Source: Hyphomonadaceae bacterium UBA7672 (GTDB lineage: Bacteria; Pseudomonadota; Alphaproteobacteria; Caulobacterales; Hyphomonadaceae). Taken from it: a stretch of DNA of 64,000 nt. This document shows, piece after piece, positions 46,859-55,932 of this stretch. Position 1 is the first letter of the stretch. Each line of letters opens with the position of its first letter. The notes under the pieces were generated by a model, which was not told where the DNA came from, made no database searches, and was given only the letters and a program-made list of their open reading frames with translations. The stretch covers positions 410,058 through 474,057 of the forward strand of contig DLHI01000035.1 in assembly GCA_002483135.1 (NCBI GenBank), read 5' to 3'. A program made the position numbers and the translations under genes.

Positions 46859-47458
46859 ATGATGCCGGGTGTCGGCTTCGAGGAAATGATCCTGCTGGTA
46901 ATTGTGGCGATCATCGTGATCGGCCCCAAGGACCTGCCTTTGATGATGCGCAAGTTCGGGCGCTTTACGGGCAAGATGCGCGCGATGGCGTTCGAGTTCA
47001 AACAGGGCATCGACGAGCTGGGCCGGCAGGCGGAGCTGGAAGAGCTGCGCAAGGAAGTGGCGGCGCTGAAATCCCATACTGGTCTACAAGAGATCACCGA
47101 CATCAAGCGCGAGCTCGAGCAGGACCGTATCGATCTCGAGAAGGACGTACACTCAGCGATGGCGGACACGGCGCCGGCGACAGCGCCGGTCGCGCCCGGA
47201 GTGGCGAGCGGGACGCATCCGGCGGCGCCGAAGCCGCTGCCCTATGCGGGACTGTCAGCGGACCATCCCGGATATGACGCGGGAGAGGATTTCCGTATCG
47301 ATGGCGCAGCACCCGTTGCCCCCGCTGCAGCCGAGGCCGCGCCCGAAGATCCTGCGCCGCAGGTTGCGGAGAGCAACGGCGTGCATGTGATCCCCGATGA
47401 CGAGGTGCGCCCGCCGGCGCCTGTCGTCACGCCAGCCAAGCAGGATGCGTCCGCCTGA
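46859..47458 (+). CDS. tatB: Sec-independent translocase protein TatB, 199 aa
   Basis: Helix EEMILLVIVAIIVIGPKDLP with the conserved GPKDLP, a long amphipathic and coiled segment, and a disordered Pro/Ala tail (about 115-199) longer than in E. coli. Recognises twin-arginine cargo with TatC. Stop overlaps tatC start. Confidence 0.92.
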   Translation: MMPGVGFEEMILLVIVAIIVIGPKDLPLMMRKFGRFTGKMRAMAFEFKQGIDELGRQAELEELRKEVAALKSHTGLQEITDIKRELEQDRIDLEKDVHSAMADTAPATAPVAPGVASGTHPAAPKPLPYAGLSADHPGYDAGEDFRIDGAAPVAPAAAEAAPEDPAPQVAESNGVHVIPDDEVRPPAPVVTPAKQDASA

Positions 47459-48399
47459 TGGCCAAGAAAGCCGACAAGAAAAAACCTGCCGCCGCCGACC
47501 AGCCCGAGATCGACGAGGTTGAAGCGAGCCGCGCGCCGTTGATGGATCACCTTCTCGAGCTGCGCGATCGGTTGATGCGCATCCTGATCGTGATCGTCGT
47601 ACTGTTCTGCGGCCTGTGGTTCGTGACCGACACGGTGCTTAGCTTCCTGCTGACGCCGCTGGGCGATGCGGCGCATCGCGCGGGACGACCGCTGGATGAG
47701 CTGTTCGTGGCGCAGACAACGGCGCCGCTGGAGATGCTGTTCGTCAAGCTGAAGCTGGCGTTCGTGATGGCGCTGGCGATCGGGTTTCCCTACGTCGCCT
47801 ACCAGGCCTATTCGTTCGTGGCGCCGGGGCTCTACAAGAACGAGCGGTCGGCGATCATGCCATTCCTGTTCGTCATGCCGCTGCTGTTCGCGGCGGGGGC
47901 GACGCTGGTCTACACCTTCGTGATGCCGGCTTTCATGGACCTGTCGTTCAGCCAGGAGCTGGTCGGCACGAACGTGAAGGCGGTCTATGTTCCGAAGGTG
48001 AAGGAGTATTACGAGCTCATCATATCGCTGCTGATGTGCTTCGGTTTCGCCTTCCAGCTGCCGATCGTAATGTCGCTGCTGTCGATGGCGGGGGTTATCC
48101 AGTCGTCCTTCCTGCGCAAGGGACGGAAGTTTGCATTGCTGGCGATCTTCGTGATCGCGGCAGTCGTGACGCCGCCGGACCCGTTCAGCCAGTTCATCCT
48201 CGGCATCCCGCTCTACATGCTCTATGAATCCGGGATCATCGTCGCCAGCATCATCGAGCGCGGTCGCAAGCGGCGCGATGCGGAAGACGCCAAGCGCGAG
48301 GAAGAGGAAGAGCGACGCGAGGCGGCCGAAGAGGCGCGGCGCCGGGCGGCTGTGGCGTCTGTGACGACGCCGCAGGGGACGTTGCCGGCGGGGGAATAG
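47458..48399 (+). CDS. tatC: Sec-independent translocase protein TatC, 313 aa
   Basis: Six membrane helices and the conserved APLMDHLLELRDRLMRI N-terminal motif and FAAGATLVYTFVMPAFMDL. The C-terminal tail (about 265-313) is a highly charged Glu/Arg helix absent from E. coli TatC. Confidence 0.95.
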   Translation: MAKKADKKKPAAADQPEIDEVEASRAPLMDHLLELRDRLMRILIVIVVLFCGLWFVTDTVLSFLLTPLGDAAHRAGRPLDELFVAQTTAPLEMLFVKLKLAFVMALAIGFPYVAYQAYSFVAPGLYKNERSAIMPFLFVMPLLFAAGATLVYTFVMPAFMDLSFSQELVGTNVKAVYVPKVKEYYELIISLLMCFGFAFQLPIVMSLLSMAGVIQSSFLRKGRKFALLAIFVIAAVVTPPDPFSQFILGIPLYMLYESGIIVASIIERGRKRRDAEDAKREEEEERREAAEEARRRAAVASVTTPQGTLPAGE

Positions 48400-48406
48400 G
48401 GTAGCT

Positions 48407-48514
48407 GGGACCACCGGGCGCCTGCCCGGCAGATGCGCCGCAGGCGTATGCTGGTGGTTTTGGAGGTAGGGTCGCTGCTTTGCAGCGAGTGCCGGGCAGG
48501 CGCCCGGCGGTCCC
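48407..48514. repeat. 108-bp long-arm inverted repeat between tatC and serS
   Basis: Twenty-five-base arms (48407-48431 and 48490-48514) are complementary except for one position (T/C) and enclose about 58 bases that contain a smaller stem (cgctgctttgcagcg). Could be a dispersed palindromic element, or a strong mRNA hairpin that isolates the tat operon. Confidence 0.7.
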
Positions 48515-48604
48515 GGATTTCTTCCCCAAATCCACCCCTTGGGAATGTCCGCGCATCGCGTTAGACCCGCGCCGGAAGCAGCCTTTTGTTGTCTGGGAAC
48601 GACC

Positions 48605-50050
48605 ATGCACGATATCCGCGCCATCCGTGAAAACGCCGATGCATACGCCGCCGCGCTGTCGCGCCGGCCGTCGGTGGATGGCGCGTCCGAGATCGCGAAG
48701 ATCATGGAGCTGGACGGGAAGGTGCGCGCGGCGATCCTGAAGAAGGAAGCGGCCGAGCAGGCGCGCAACGCCAAGTCGAAGGAGATCGGCAAGGCGAAGG
48801 CGTCGAAGGACGAGGCGCTGGCGGCATCCCTGATGGCCGAGGTGGCGGAGGCCAAGGCGACGATCGAGAGCGCCGGGGCGGAGGAGGCCGAGGCGCTGAA
48901 AGCGCGGGACGATCTGCTCGCGCGCCTGCCCAACGTTCCGCATGCCGGCGTGCCGGCGGGAGTGGACGAGCATGGCAATGTCGAGGTGCGCCGCAAGGGC
49001 GAGCCTCGCAAGTTCAACTACGCGCCGAAGGATCACGCCGACATCGGCGAGAAGCTCGGCATGATGGACTTCGAAGCGGCAGCGCGAATGAGCGGCGCGC
49101 GGTTCGTTGTGCTGAAGGGCCAGCTGGCGCGGCTGGAGCGCGCGCTGACGCAGTTCATGCTGGACGTGCAGACGGGGGAGAATGGGTATGTCGAGCACGC
49201 GACGCCGTTGTTGGTCAAAGAGCATGCGATGTTCGGGACCGGGCAGCTCCCGAAGTTCGAACAGGACCTCTTTTTTGCAAACTCCGTGGCCGGAGGTGCG
49301 GCCACGGCCGACGGCGATCCGCCGACCGGAATCATTCAACGAGCAACAACTCAGATTCAAATACTGCCGGGACCCAACGGAGTTCCGCGCTACGTGATTG
49401 ATGTAGTGGGTGCCCAAGCAATTGTCGGACAGAATCGTTTTCTAATCCCCACCGCCGAAGTGTCGCTCACCAACATCTATCGCGAGCAGATCGTTGAGGC
49501 GGATGCGCTGCCGGTTCGGATGACGGCGGCGACGCCTTGCTTCCGTTCGGAAGCGGGGAGTGCTGGGCGCGATACGAAGGGGATGATCCGGCAGCACCAG
49601 TTCATCAAGGTGGAGCTGGTGTCGATCACGAAGCCGGAAGACTCGGAAGCCGAACATGAGCGCATGACGAAGTGCGCCGAGGGAATTCTGGAGCGGCTGG
49701 AGCTGCCTTATCGTACGGTGCTGCTGTGCACGGGCGACATGGGGTTTGGCGCGATCAAGACTTACGATCTCGAAGTGTGGCTGCCGTCGCAGAACACGTA
49801 TCGCGAGATTTCCTCGTGCTCGAACTGCGGGGATTTCCAGGCGCGCCGGATGGACGCGAAATTCCGCCGCGCACCTGTCGGCGCCGAGAAGGCGGGCAAG
49901 CCGGAGTTCGTGCATACGCTGAACGGCTCTGGCCTTGCGGTGGGGCGTACGCTGGTGGCTGTGCTGGAGAACTATCAGCGCGAGGATGGCAAGGTTGATG
50001 TGCCGGAAGTGCTGCGCCCTTACATGGGCGGGCTTGAGGTGATTGGGTAG
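48605..50050 (+). CDS. serS: Seryl-tRNA synthetase with internal insertion, 481 aa
   Basis: N-terminal coiled-coil arm (about 30-105), class II motif 2 (FRSEAGSAGRDTKGM) and motif 3 (GSGLAVGRTLVAVLEN). Between DLFF (221-224) and RFLIPTAEV (278-286) sits an extra segment of about 40 residues (GPNGVPRYVIDVVGAQAIVG within it), whereas most SerRS have about 15 residues there. Its codons are more A/T rich than the neighbourhood (49274-49438). Otherwise full length and likely functional. Start ATG 48605 chosen for MHDIRAIRENADAYAAAL. Confidence 0.95.
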   Translation: MHDIRAIRENADAYAAALSRRPSVDGASEIAKIMELDGKVRAAILKKEAAEQARNAKSKEIGKAKASKDEALAASLMAEVAEAKATIESAGAEEAEALKARDDLLARLPNVPHAGVPAGVDEHGNVEVRRKGEPRKFNYAPKDHADIGEKLGMMDFEAAARMSGARFVVLKGQLARLERALTQFMLDVQTGENGYVEHATPLLVKEHAMFGTGQLPKFEQDLFFANSVAGGAATADGDPPTGIIQRATTQIQILPGPNGVPRYVIDVVGAQAIVGQNRFLIPTAEVSLTNIYREQIVEADALPVRMTAATPCFRSEAGSAGRDTKGMIRQHQFIKVELVSITKPEDSEAEHERMTKCAEGILERLELPYRTVLLCTGDMGFGAIKTYDLEVWLPSQNTYREISSCSNCGDFQARRMDAKFRRAPVGAEKAGKPEFVHTLNGSGLAVGRTLVAVLENYQREDGKVDVPEVLRPYMGGLEVIG

Positions 50051-50080
50051 GCGGTTGCGAACCAGCGCGACCCGGCGAGA

Positions 50081-50131
50081 CAGACCCCCACCTGTCCTCC
50101 CCCTTGCAGGGGGAGGACAGGTGGGGGTCTG
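50081..50131. repeat. Perfect 51-bp palindrome after serS
   Basis: Arms of 24 bases (50081-50104 and 50108-50131) are fully complementary with a three-base loop (tgc). G/C runs (cccccac, gtggggg) and cctgtcctcc parts. May terminate serS transcription or be a mobile palindromic repeat; part of it (cctgtcctccc) recurs at about 53388. Confidence 0.75.
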
Positions 50132-50241
50132 GTTCAGCGTGCGCCGCCGTTTCGGTGGGGCGCACCATCACTGTGGGCTGCTTTCCACAAATCGCGAATG
50201 GCGCCACAGAAAGGCCTGATCGGTTGGTTGGAGTTGACGAC

Positions 50242-50682
50242 ATGATCCGCGCCTTGCTCGCCGTCGTTGTTGTCATCGCAGCCGCTTGTGCGCCGACGCC
50301 AGTGGGTGGACTGGAGTCCAATCCCGACGCGGGGCAGCCGTTCGTCGGCATCAACGGCAAGCCGCTGGTTTCGCGCGAGGGCATCATGGACAATGTGGTG
50401 GCGCAGGCGCTGACGGATGATCCGGCGGCATGCACGAAGGCGGGCGGTGAGATCCGCAAGGTGTGCCTGATGGGCAATCCGCTGTGCGTGGTGACGTTCA
50501 AGGATGCGGGCGAGGCATGCTCGGATGGGTCGGAGTGTGACTCAGGGCGCTGCCGGACGGATGGCATGGGCGTTGAGCCGGAGAAGGCGACCAAGGGCGT
50601 CTGTGCGCCGACGAATGATCCGTGCGGATGTTTCCAGGAAGTCGAGGACGGCAAGGCGGGTTATCCGCTTTGCGCAGATTGA
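50242..50682 (+). CDS. Cys-rich lipoprotein, 146 aa
   Basis: Lipobox-like AAAC (Cys16). Ten or so cysteines in the mature part, several closely spaced (CLMGNPLC, CSDGSECDSGRC, DPCGCF), implying disulfides in the envelope. No family recognised; the C-x-x-x-x-C-x-x-x-x-C spacing resembles small extracellular modules. Confidence 0.65.
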   Translation: MIRALLAVVVVIAAACAPTPVGGLESNPDAGQPFVGINGKPLVSREGIMDNVVAQALTDDPAACTKAGGEIRKVCLMGNPLCVVTFKDAGEACSDGSECDSGRCRTDGMGVEPEKATKGVCAPTNDPCGCFQEVEDGKAGYPLCAD

Positions 50683-50695
50683 TCTGGGGAAGGCG

Positions 50696-51241
50696 ATGGG
50701 TTTTTCGCTGGTCTGGTTTGCAGCGCAGGGCATCGACAAGGACGCGTTTCTCGAGCGCGCGCAGTTCGAGGATACGGGCGAGGTCGACGAGTATTTCGAG
50801 CACGACCATGCGGGCGGGGAGCTGCCGGACGGATGGTATGTCGTGATGTCGAGCGAGATGGGGCTGCTGGAGCCGGCGAAGCTGGCGAAATGGTCGTTGG
50901 GCTGCCGGCTGGTGGCGGCCGCGATCCACGAAGGCTCGATGAACGCGCTGGCGACGGAATGGCGCGACGGGAAACAGGTGTGGTCGGTCTCGCATGACGG
51001 CAGCGAAGGCGGCGACAGGCTGGACGTTGAAGGCCAGCTGCCCGAGGTGTTCGAGGAACTGAAGGCCGAGGCGACGGCGGCGCAGGCGGAGTCCGAGAAG
51101 GAAGGCGGCGGGGTGGACTTCGTGTTCGACATTCCGCTCGATCTCGCGGCGGAGATCACCGGCTTCCGGCATGACGAACTGGGGTTCGATGACGACATCG
51201 AGCCGTTCACGGTTCTGGAGCGGTTGTTCGCGGCGGGGTGA
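50696..51241 (+). CDS. Soluble hypothetical protein, 181 aa
   Basis: ATG with GGGGAAGG upstream, two codons after the previous gene's stop region. Mixed alpha/beta sequence with no recognised motif; acidic C terminus (RHDELGFDDDIEPF). Its position between serS and pcm is where surE usually lies in related genomes, but it does not look like SurE (no N-terminal DD motif). Confidence 0.65.
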   Translation: MGFSLVWFAAQGIDKDAFLERAQFEDTGEVDEYFEHDHAGGELPDGWYVVMSSEMGLLEPAKLAKWSLGCRLVAAAIHEGSMNALATEWRDGKQVWSVSHDGSEGGDRLDVEGQLPEVFEELKAEATAAQAESEKEGGGVDFVFDIPLDLAAEITGFRHDELGFDDDIEPFTVLERLFAAG

Positions 51242-51312
51242 AGGGGCGTGCGATTTGACTTCGCGGGCTGGACGCGACAGGCAGGGTCTCCTGCGATCCA
51301 GCGCCTGAGGCC

Positions 51313-51966
51313 ATGAGCGATACTGATCCCAGATTCCAGGCTGCCCGTCTCGTTCTGGCGTTGCGCCAGGCGGGCGTGACCGACCAGCGCGTGACCGAGG
51401 CGCTGGAGCGGACGCCGCGCGATCATTTCGCTCCCCGCGCATTCGCTGAGGATGCTTGGGAGAATGTGGAGCTGCCGATCGATTGCGGGCAGACGATGAC
51501 GCGGCCGGTGACCGTCGGGATGATGCTTCAGGCGCTGGACCTGCAGCGGGAGCATACGGTTCTCGAGATCGGGACGGGGTCTGGCTATGTGGCGGCGGCG
51601 ATGTCGCGGCTGGCGCGGCGGGTGTATTCGATCGACCGTTACCGCACGCTGGTGGAGCGGGCGAAGGCGGCGGTGGAGCCGCTGGGGGTGTCCTCGCGCG
51701 TGGAGTTGCGGCTGGGGGACGGGCTTTCCGGCTGGGCCGAGGCGGCGCCGTTCGACCGGATCCTGCTGATGGGGGCGGTGGCGAGCTTGCCGGAGGACCT
51801 GGCGCGGCAGCTGGCGCCGGGGGGCGTCGTGGTGATGCCCGTGGAGCGCGACGGGGAGGGGCTGATCGTGCGGCTGACGAAGCTGGCGGATGGCGGTTTC
51901 AGCGAGATTGTCGTTGGAAAAGCTAGGTTTTCTCCGCTCCAGCCGGGCGTGGCGCGCGAGCTCTGA
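51313..51966 (+). CDS. pcm: Protein-L-isoaspartate O-methyltransferase, 217 aa
   Basis: Repairs isoaspartyl residues. Motif I VLEIGTGSGYVAAA, ERTPRDHFAP near the N terminus and MTRPVTVGMMLQALDL are the Pcm hallmarks. Closer to classical Pcm than the copy at 15957. Followed by the LysM/LytM gene as usual. Confidence 0.93.
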   Translation: MSDTDPRFQAARLVLALRQAGVTDQRVTEALERTPRDHFAPRAFAEDAWENVELPIDCGQTMTRPVTVGMMLQALDLQREHTVLEIGTGSGYVAAAMSRLARRVYSIDRYRTLVERAKAAVEPLGVSSRVELRLGDGLSGWAEAAPFDRILLMGAVASLPEDLARQLAPGGVVVMPVERDGEGLIVRLTKLADGGFSEIVVGKARFSPLQPGVAREL

Positions 51967-52035
51967 AGCGCAGCGGAGTTCAGCTTCCAGTAAACCCCGT
52001 GTGGCAGGGTGCCTCCTGATTTCGGGAGGATTGCG

Positions 52036-53376
52036 ATGGGCATGGCCCTGCGCGCCAGCTTGTTCGTGTCGGCCTTCGCGGCGCTGAGCGCGTGCGCGTC
52101 CAATCCCGAGCATGGAGCGGCCCCCATCGATTTTCGCGGGTCAGCGCCAGTTGCGCGCGGACCTGCGCCGGGGTCGGTGATGGCGTCGGTTGTGCCGCCT
52201 TCGGCGCAGCAGCCCCGGTTCAGCCCGTCTGCGCCTGCCGCGCCGCCGCCGGTGTCGGATGAACCTCCGCCGTTGCAGCTGGTGGCTGATCTCGGGCCGG
52301 GTGTCGGGCTTTCCGCGACGGATGAAGCGCGCGCGATGGCGCCAGAGGCGGGCGGACGCCCGGGCGGATCGCGGCGGCTTGGACCGGACGACGCGTCGGC
52401 GCGCATGGTCACGGTGATGTCGGGCGACACGCTGTATGACATCTCGCGCCGCTACAACGTGAACATGCGAGCGCTGATCGAGACCAACCGGCTGCAGGCG
52501 CCATATGCGCTGAATGTCGGGTCGACGATCCAGCTGCCGCCGCCGAATGTGCATGTCGTGAGCCGTGGCGAGACGCTGTACTCGGTGTCGCGGCGCTACA
52601 ATGTCGACACGCGCTCGCTGGCGCTGCTGAACGGGCTGGTGCGTCCGTGGACGGTTTATCCAGGTGATGAGCTGCTGCTGCCGCCGCTGGCGCGGGACCA
52701 GGCGCGCGATCCGCGCGCGATGGATGCGGCGCCTGTAGTGGTTGCGATGGTGACGCCGCCGACGGGCGTACTTGTGCCGCCGCAGGCGCCGCCGCTGCCC
52801 GCCGCGAGCAACAAGCCGATCCAGCTGGCGCCGCCTTCCGGATCAGCTGCGTCGCCGGTCGCCAAGCCGGTGACGCCAGCCGCGAAGCCGACGCCTGCGC
52901 CGCCGGCATCAAAGCCGCCTGTCGCCACGCCGAAGCCGCCGCAGGCCGCAGTGGTTCCGGCTCCGGTTGCGCCCAAGCCGGCGGCAGCTCCCGGCGCGCG
53001 CGAATTCATCTGGCCGGTATCGGGCAGTGTTCTGAAGGGTTTCGGGCCGTCTGCGGACGGGGTTCGCAATGACGGGGTGAATATCGGCGCGCCGCGCGGG
53101 ACCGAGATCAAGGCGTCGGCGACGGGCGAGGTGGTCTATGCCGGTAGCGAGCTGGTGGGCTTTGGCAACCTGATCCTGATCCGGCATCCGGGTGGGTGGG
53201 TGACGGCCTATGCCCATGCCGACACAATGGTCGTGAAAGAGGGCGACCTGGTGAAACAGGGCCAGCGCATCGGCACAGTGGGGACGACGGGCAACGCCAG
53301 CGCTCCGCAAGTGCATTTCGAGCTGCGCAAGGGCAAGGAGCCGGTGGACCCAGCCGGGCATCTGCCGGGGTTGTAG
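52036..53376 (+). CDS. LysM lipoprotein with degenerate LytM (M23-like) domain, 446 aa
   Basis: Lipobox LSAC (Cys20), two LysM domains (124-168 and 172-216), a Pro/Ala linker and a C-terminal M23-type fold (about 330-435). The zinc ligands are lost: GVNIGAP in place of the His-x-x-x-Asp and APQVHFEL in place of HLHFE. Such NlpD/EnvC/LdpF-type proteins activate cell-wall amidases rather than cut themselves. RBS GGGAGGA. Confidence 0.88.
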   Translation: MGMALRASLFVSAFAALSACASNPEHGAAPIDFRGSAPVARGPAPGSVMASVVPPSAQQPRFSPSAPAAPPPVSDEPPPLQLVADLGPGVGLSATDEARAMAPEAGGRPGGSRRLGPDDASARMVTVMSGDTLYDISRRYNVNMRALIETNRLQAPYALNVGSTIQLPPPNVHVVSRGETLYSVSRRYNVDTRSLALLNGLVRPWTVYPGDELLLPPLARDQARDPRAMDAAPVVVAMVTPPTGVLVPPQAPPLPAASNKPIQLAPPSGSAASPVAKPVTPAAKPTPAPPASKPPVATPKPPQAAVVPAPVAPKPAAAPGAREFIWPVSGSVLKGFGPSADGVRNDGVNIGAPRGTEIKASATGEVVYAGSELVGFGNLILIRHPGGWVTAYAHADTMVVKEGDLVKQGQRIGTVGTTGNASAPQVHFELRKGKEPVDPAGHLPGL

Positions 53377-53552
53377 GCAGAGCCCCTGTCCTCCCTTGGC
53401 CTTTGGTCGGAGGAGGAAACCCTGCAGGCGAACACCTAGTGGAAATCGCCGACTATTTCAGCGCATTGCCAAGGACCCCCCTCCCGATATAGTCCGCGGC
53501 CCAAGAGTTCCCCCTGTTGGCGGGATCAAACAGAGATTCCCACGGAGACCCG

Positions 53553-53903
53553 ATGCTTCCGATCCCCCTTCTGATGTCGACGGCTGTCCCCGCCACGGCA
53601 GCGCCGCCGGGCGGCGGCCTGCTGGAGATGCTGCTCCTGCCGGTCGGCATGATCGTTATCTTCTATTTCCTGCTGATCCGTCCGCAGAACAACCGGATGA
53701 AGAAGCACCGCGAACTGATCGCCAACATCAAGAAGGGCGACAAGGTCATCACTCAGGGCGGCATCATCGGCCGCGTGTTCAAGCTGACCGAGGAAGAAGT
53801 CACCATCGACACGGGCGAGGGCGGCAAGCTCCGCATCATGCGCGGCATGATCATGGACGTGAAGAAGACCGACACGCCGGCCAACGACACCAAGGAAAGC
53901 TGA
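53553..53903 (+). CDS. yajC: Sec translocon accessory protein YajC, 116 aa
   Basis: One membrane helix (about 25-42) followed by RPQNNRMKKHRELIANIKKGD and GGIIGRVFKL, the family signature. Seven bases before secD. Confidence 0.94.
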   Translation: MLPIPLLMSTAVPATAAPPGGGLLEMLLLPVGMIVIFYFLLIRPQNNRMKKHRELIANIKKGDKVITQGGIIGRVFKLTEEEVTIDTGEGGKLRIMRGMIMDVKKTDTPANDTKES

Positions 53904-53910
53904 TCCTTCG

Positions 53911-55494
53911 ATGTTGCTGCGTTTTCCGGCCTGGAAGGTCGCGCTTCTGTTCTTCACGCTGTTCGCGGGGCTGATCTGCTCCGTGCCGAACCTGCTGACT
54001 GAGCAGCAGCGTGCAGCCTATCTGGGCTGGCTCCCGGTGCAGCCACTGAAGCTGGGCCTCGACCTGAAGGGCGGGGCGTCGATCTCGCTGCAGATCGATC
54101 CAGCCGAACTGCGCGCCAACGAGCTGCTGAACGTCAACCGCATGGTGGGCGACAAGCTGCGCGAGACGCCTCTGATTCCCGTGCGCGAACGGGCGCCGCG
54201 TGGGGACGCGGTGGTGGTCCGGGTCGCCAATGCGCAGGATACGCCGAAAGCGCTGGAACGCCTGAAAACACTGGGCGCAGTTGGCACTTACGCGATCACC
54301 GAGCGACCGGACGGCGCCATCGAGATCAGGTTCACGGACAGCTATTTTGCGACGCTGCAGTCGAACGCCGTCGAGGCCTCGCGCGAGGCGGTGCAACGCC
54401 GGGCGGACGGTTCGGGTCTCGTGGAGCCGTATATCACACGGCAGGGCGACAACCGGGTTCTCGTCGAGGTTCCCGGCCTGAAACCGGCTGAGGTCGATAC
54501 GCTCGTCAACACGTTGACGACGGCTGGCGTGTTGACGTTCAACCTTGTCGATACGCAGGCGAATCCGGCCGACTATCAGGTTGGGGTCCCGCGCAACAAC
54601 CGGATTGCACTGCCAAACCAGAGCATGGGCGGCGCGCCGCAGGTCGTGATGCTCGATGCGATCATTTCCGGCTCTGACCTTTCGAACGCCTTCCCGGCCA
54701 ACGACGAATACGGCCGCCCGAGCATCTCCTTCCAGCTGCACAGCTCCGGCGCGCAGAAATTCGGCCGCACCACCAGCCAGAATGTGGGGCGTCCGTTCGC
54801 CATCGTGCTGGACAACACCATCGTCTCGGCGCCTGTGATCAATTCGCCGATCACCGGCGGCAGCGGCCAGATCACCGGCTCGTTCACGGCCGACGAGGCC
54901 GACCAGCTGGCGATCGTGCTGAAATCCGGCCAGCTGCCGGCGAAGCTTCAGGTGGTCGAGCGCCGGACCGTGGACCCCAGTCTTGGCGCGGATTCGATCC
55001 GGGCGGGCGTGACAGCGTCGGTGGTGGGCATCCTGCTGGTTGCCGTATTCATGCTGCTGGCCTACGGGCTGCTGGGCGTGTTCGCGGTCATCGCACTGGG
55101 CTGCAACGTGTTCATGATGATTGGCGTGCTGTCGCTGTTCGGGGCGACGCTGACGCTGCCGGGCATCGCCGGCATCCTGCTGACCATGGGTATGGCGGTC
55201 GACTACAACGTGCTGATCTTCGAGCGGATACGTGAGGAGAAGCGGGCGGGGCGGTCGCCGATCACGTCGGTTGAGGCGGGCTATGAAATGGCCATGGCGA
55301 CCATCGTCGACGCCAACGTGACCCACCTTGTGGCCGCGCTGGTCATGTTCAACCTGGGCGAAGGGCCTGTCCGCGGCTTCGCCCTGACGCTGGCGATTGG
55401 GGTTCTGACTTCGATCTTCACGGCCGTCATCGTGGCGCGCTGGATCATGGCAATGTGGCTGAAAACCTTCCGGCCGAAGTGGATCCCGATCTGA
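53911..55494 (+). CDS. secD: Protein translocase subunit SecD, 527 aa
   Basis: N-terminal helix, LGLDLKGGASISLQID motif (about 47-62), the large periplasmic P1 domain and five C-terminal helices with GMAVDYNVLIFERIREE. Uses proton force to assist SecYEG. No SecF domain is fused and no secF gene follows in the window. Confidence 0.96.
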   Translation: MLLRFPAWKVALLFFTLFAGLICSVPNLLTEQQRAAYLGWLPVQPLKLGLDLKGGASISLQIDPAELRANELLNVNRMVGDKLRETPLIPVRERAPRGDAVVVRVANAQDTPKALERLKTLGAVGTYAITERPDGAIEIRFTDSYFATLQSNAVEASREAVQRRADGSGLVEPYITRQGDNRVLVEVPGLKPAEVDTLVNTLTTAGVLTFNLVDTQANPADYQVGVPRNNRIALPNQSMGGAPQVVMLDAIISGSDLSNAFPANDEYGRPSISFQLHSSGAQKFGRTTSQNVGRPFAIVLDNTIVSAPVINSPITGGSGQITGSFTADEADQLAIVLKSGQLPAKLQVVERRTVDPSLGADSIRAGVTASVVGILLVAVFMLLAYGLLGVFAVIALGCNVFMMIGVLSLFGATLTLPGIAGILLTMGMAVDYNVLIFERIREEKRAGRSPITSVEAGYEMAMATIVDANVTHLVAALVMFNLGEGPVRGFALTLAIGVLTSIFTAVIVARWIMAMWLKTFRPKWIPI

Positions 55495-55677
55495 GGCAGT
55501 GGGTCCGGACAGCCGGCAGCAGGGGCCGCAGGGCGGGGCAAATGCCCATAATGCCGGCAACCAATTGCCTGCAGTCCCAGTTTGCCAGCCTACTGTTCTG
55601 ACCCAAGCGGCCCATTATCTCTTGCCTATTGCCACCTGCCGTCTTAGACGATCCGCCTTCAAGTACATCGGAATGTC

Positions 55678-55914
55678 ATGAAAAGCCCCACCGGCGCCTC
55701 CGAAACCAATGCTGCCCCGCCGAAAAAGCGGGTTGGCCCGATCACGTTCATCAGCCAGGTGCGCGCGGAAGCCCGCAAGGTGACGTGGACGTCGCGGCGC
55801 GAGACCATGGTCGCGTCGATCATGGTGGCGGTGATGGTCGTCGTGGCTGCGGTCTTCTTCTACGTCTCGGATTCGATCATCCGTGTGCTTGTCAGCTTTC
55901 TGACTGGCATTTAG
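55678..55914 (+). CDS. secE: Preprotein translocase subunit SecE, 78 aa
   Basis: Single-helix SecE of the alpha/short type: amphipathic QVRAEARKVTWTSRRET then a membrane helix. Followed by nusG 18 bases on. No tRNA-Trp gene precedes it. Confidence 0.92.
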   Translation: MKSPTGASETNAAPPKKRVGPITFISQVRAEARKVTWTSRRETMVASIMVAVMVVVAAVFFYVSDSIIRVLVSFLTGI

Positions 55915-55932
55915 AGCGGCGGAACCCCACCA

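Noticed and set aside
47242..49017. Long minus-strand open frame opposite tatB, tatC and serS
   Set aside because: Covers known coding genes on the plus strand and their spacer; no independent start signal.
49274..49438. Intein in serS
   Set aside because: Too short and without Cys/Ser start, His-Asn end or splice blocks.
53377..53552. Another long palindrome before yajC
   Set aside because: Only short partial similarity (cctgtcctccc and a short ggagg partner) is visible; too weak to call.
55495..55677. Possible tRNA-Trp before secE
   Set aside because: No T-arm or anticodon-arm pattern; tRNA structure cannot be drawn.
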